Origin: JAWOLE01 sp035263845
GTDB lineage: Bacteria > Acidobacteriota > Thermoanaerobaculia > UBA5066 > Gp7-AA6
Assembly: GCA_035263845.1 (NCBI GenBank)
Contig: DATFQY010000164.1
Span: forward strand, 1 to 64,000
Length of the DNA: 64,000 bases
Reading direction: 5' to 3'
Below are positions 61,984 through 64,000 of this stretch, piece by piece. Position 1 is the stretch's first letter, and each line of letters starts with the position of its first letter. Made by a program: the position numbers and the translations under genes. The notes beneath the pieces are model-generated. The model was given only the letters and a program-made list of their open reading frames with translations, did not search any database and was not told the DNA's origin.

Positions 61984-63348
61984 ATGACGGAAGGGCTTCG
62001 GCGGGACCTGGGGGTCGTCGAGTCTTACGCGGCGCTCATCGGGATCCTGATCGGGGCGGGGATCTTCAAGGTCACGGGCGAGGCCTGGTCGCTGACCGGG
62101 TCGAGCGTGATCCTAGCGTACGTGGTCCTGGCGCCCGCGGTCCTCGCCAACTCGGTGGCCTACGCCGTCTTTCTCTCGACGCCCCTCGGGCGGGAGCCGG
62201 GCGGCGAGTACACGCACATCTCCCGGACGTTCGGGGGCTACGGGGTCGCGTTCGTCGGAGCCTGGCTGAAGATCATTTCCTACGTCGGGGCGCTCGCGTA
62301 CCTCTCGGTCGCCTTCGCGGAGTATCTCGCTCCGCTGCTGCGCCGCGAAGACTCGCCGGGGGCCCGGACGGCCGTCGCGATCGCGAGCCTCGTTTTCTTC
62401 TACGTCGTCCATGCGGTCGGCGTGCGCTGGTTCGGCCGGATCCAGGTCGTCATGTGCGTCCTGCTCGGCCTCTCGATCCTGGTGCTGGTCGTTCCCGGGC
62501 TCTTCGCGATCCGGCTGGCCAACTATCGCCCCTTCTTCACGCACGGGATCGGCGGATTCGCGCGCGCTCTTCCGCCGCTCTTCTTCGCCTACGCCGGGTT
62601 CGAGTCGCTCGCGCAGGCGGCCGGCGAAGTCCGGGACTCGACGCGCCGGCTCCCGGGGATTTTCGTCCGGGGGATCGCGGTCACAACGCTGATCTACTTC
62701 CTGATATCGGTCGTGGCCTTCGGGGTCCTTCCCGGCGAGAGGCTGGCCGCGAGCGCGGCGCCGATGGCCGACGTCGGCTCCGTCTACCTGCCGGGCGGCG
62801 CGGCCTGGTTCGTGATCTTCGGGGCGCTCATGGCGATCACGACCTCGCTCAACTCGACGATGCTTGTTCCCTCGCGGCTGGCGGTCATGGTCGCGCGCGA
62901 CCGGCTGGCCCCGGGGTGGATCGGCGCGGTCGCTCCCGCGACGGGGACTCCGCTCACCGGCCTGACGCTGACGCTCGCGGTCGCCGTGCTGCTCGTGGCG
63001 AGCGGCCAGGTCTCGCTCGCCCTCAACATCGCGGTCTTCGCTCTCGTCGTGCTCTACTTCCTGCACAGCTTCACGCTGCTCGTCCTGCCGTCGAGGAACC
63101 CCGACCTCTTCGCGCAGGTGACCGTCCGGGTCCCGCTGTGGCTCCAGCGGGCGGGGGCGATCCTCTCGATGCTCGCGATGGCCGCCCTGATCGTCCTGCA
63201 GGTCTCCGACGACCTTTCGACCCTTTCGAGCCTCTCCTTCTCGCAGCGCCTCGCCCAGGGGCGCGTCACGGCGGTCGAGCTGTGCGCCGCGTGGGGGTTG
63301 ATTGGCGCCCTCCTCTACGCGCTCGGCCGCCGGGGACGTGCGCGATGA
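61984..63348 (+). CDS. APC-family amino-acid permease
   Basis: This 454-aa protein has about twelve TM helices and the APC signature in helix 1 (LIGILIGAGIFKVTGEAW). A further conserved segment is FAYAGFESLAQAAGEVRDSTRRLPGIF. It follows the amidase by 13 bases and overlaps the next gene (ATGA). It may import an amino acid related to the aminotransferase product. Confidence 0.9.
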   Translation: MTEGLRRDLGVVESYAALIGILIGAGIFKVTGEAWSLTGSSVILAYVVLAPAVLANSVAYAVFLSTPLGREPGGEYTHISRTFGGYGVAFVGAWLKIISYVGALAYLSVAFAEYLAPLLRREDSPGARTAVAIASLVFFYVVHAVGVRWFGRIQVVMCVLLGLSILVLVVPGLFAIRLANYRPFFTHGIGGFARALPPLFFAYAGFESLAQAAGEVRDSTRRLPGIFVRGIAVTTLIYFLISVVAFGVLPGERLAASAAPMADVGSVYLPGGAAWFVIFGALMAITTSLNSTMLVPSRLAVMVARDRLAPGWIGAVAPATGTPLTGLTLTLAVAVLLVASGQVSLALNIAVFALVVLYFLHSFTLLVLPSRNPDLFAQVTVRVPLWLQRAGAILSMLAMAALIVLQVSDDLSTLSSLSFSQRLAQGRVTAVELCAAWGLIGALLYALGRRGRAR

Positions 63349-64000
63349 GTCTCCTCGGTATCGATCGCCGCCGCGAGGAGTTTCCATCGCTCTCCGCCGG
63401 GATCCACCTGCTCTCGCACAGCCTCGGCCCGATGCCGCGCGGCGCGAGGGAGGCGATGGCGTCCTACCTCGACCGCTGGGAGGCCTACACGCGCGAGAAC
63501 GCCTGGAAGGCGGCGTGGTGGGACCTCTCCGCGGAAGTCGGCGGCCGGATCGCGCGGCTCCTCGGCGCGGCGCCGGGCTCGGTGCAGCCCCAGCCCAACG
63601 CGTCCGTCGCGCTGTCGGCCGCGGCCTCCTGCCTGGATTTCTCGTCCGGGACGCGTCGGAAGATCGTGACGACTGCCCTGGAGTTTCCGACGACCGAGTA
63701 CGTCTGGCGCGAGCAGGAACGAACCGGCGCGCGCCTCGAGGTCGTCGCGTCGGAGGACGGGGTCACGACGCCCATGGAGAAGCTCCTCGACGCCATCGAC
63801 GAGGAAACGGCCCTCGTCTCGATCTCTCACGTCTCCTACAGGAGCTCGCACCGGCTCGATCCGGGTCCCGTCGTCGAGCGGGCGCGCCGCGCCGGCGCCC
63901 TCGTGCTGCTCGACGTCTACCAGTCCGCCGGCGTCCTCCCGCTGGAGGTCGCCCGATGGGGGGTGGACTTCGCCGTCGGCGGCACGATCAAGTGGCTCTG
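63345..64000 (+). CDS. Class-V aminotransferase/kynureninase-like enzyme (cut by window end)
   Basis: The first 218 codons are present. The protein has the fold-type I PLP layout. IHLLSHSLGPMPRGAREAM lies near the start, PNASVALSAAASCLDF and TTALEFPTTEYVW follow, and LVLLDVYQSAGVLPLEV contains the PLP-binding Asp. GGTIKWLC at the very end includes the expected Schiff-base Lys. It resembles kynureninases and related carbon-sulfur lyases. The gene continues beyond 64000. Confidence 0.85.
   Translation, partial: MSLLGIDRRREEFPSLSAGIHLLSHSLGPMPRGAREAMASYLDRWEAYTRENAWKAAWWDLSAEVGGRIARLLGAAPGSVQPQPNASVALSAAASCLDFSSGTRRKIVTTALEFPTTEYVWREQERTGARLEVVASEDGVTTPMEKLLDAIDEETALVSISHVSYRSSHRLDPGPVVERARRAGALVLLDVYQSAGVLPLEVARWGVDFAVGGTIKWL

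Overview
The window is GC-rich chromosomal DNA from a Gram-negative bacterium. Outer-membrane and periplasmic functions point to this: a TolC/RND tripartite pump, a Tat-exported tyrosinase, an octaheme cytochrome, YceI, PspA and ChaN. The mix of large secreted beta-propeller and M13/M48 peptidases, a long GreA-type factor and Thr-Pro-rich secreted proteins fits Acidobacteriota (Thermoanaerobaculia-like) best. That taxonomic guess is inference, because no rRNA or tRNA gene was seen.

Region 1 (about 1-7,700) is an accessory island with less GC-biased codons. It opens with an SGNH hydrolase, a gingipain/C25-like caspase-fold peptidase and a small beta-rich protein, apparently one operon. A structured 490-nt non-coding stretch, two small ORFs with strong ribosome-binding sites, a decayed Ig-domain fragment and a membrane coiled-coil/TPR protein follow. 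The island ends with a tight cassette of a multi-TM protein, a divergent reverse transcriptase with intact catalytic aspartates, and a membrane-anchored HIRAN protein. This is the best candidate for an undescribed, possibly anti-phage, system.

Region 2 (7,700-31,830) holds secreted and envelope functions: tyrosinase, a TPR membrane protein, a GMC oxidoreductase/membrane protein/metallophosphoesterase operon, a PQQ-type sugar dehydrogenase, a NarL-type two-component pair, a 1,013-aa beta-helix protein, a membrane patatin, a second metallophosphoesterase, a lipoprotein operon, and divergent M13 and M48 peptidases. An SDR gene that has lost its middle lies at 26,945-27,186.

Region 3 (31,860-36,023) is a compact membrane-stress operon: XRE regulator, NfeD-like protein, DUF4019-like protein, flotillin, PspA and YbjQ. 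A TTGACA promoter is overlapped by a 26-bp palindrome, which suggests autoregulation.

Region 4 (36,030-54,051) contains an AsmA-like protein, an ABC-2 exporter, a long GreA/GreB-type factor behind a 116-bp palindromic element, a DUF5666-type lipoprotein, a PlsC acyltransferase, a ChaN-PDZ fusion, an octaheme cytochrome and, divergent from it, a CusCBA/CzcCBA-type efflux operon with a trailing beta-barrel protein and a 48-aa basic protein.

Region 5 (54,070-64,000) is metabolic and secreted: YceI, a threonine-dehydratase-like enzyme, an endonuclease-III-like glycosylase, a GH10-like hydrolase, a sortilin/BNR propeller protein, an acetamidase, an APC permease, and the start of an aminotransferase-V/kynureninase-like gene cut by the window edge.
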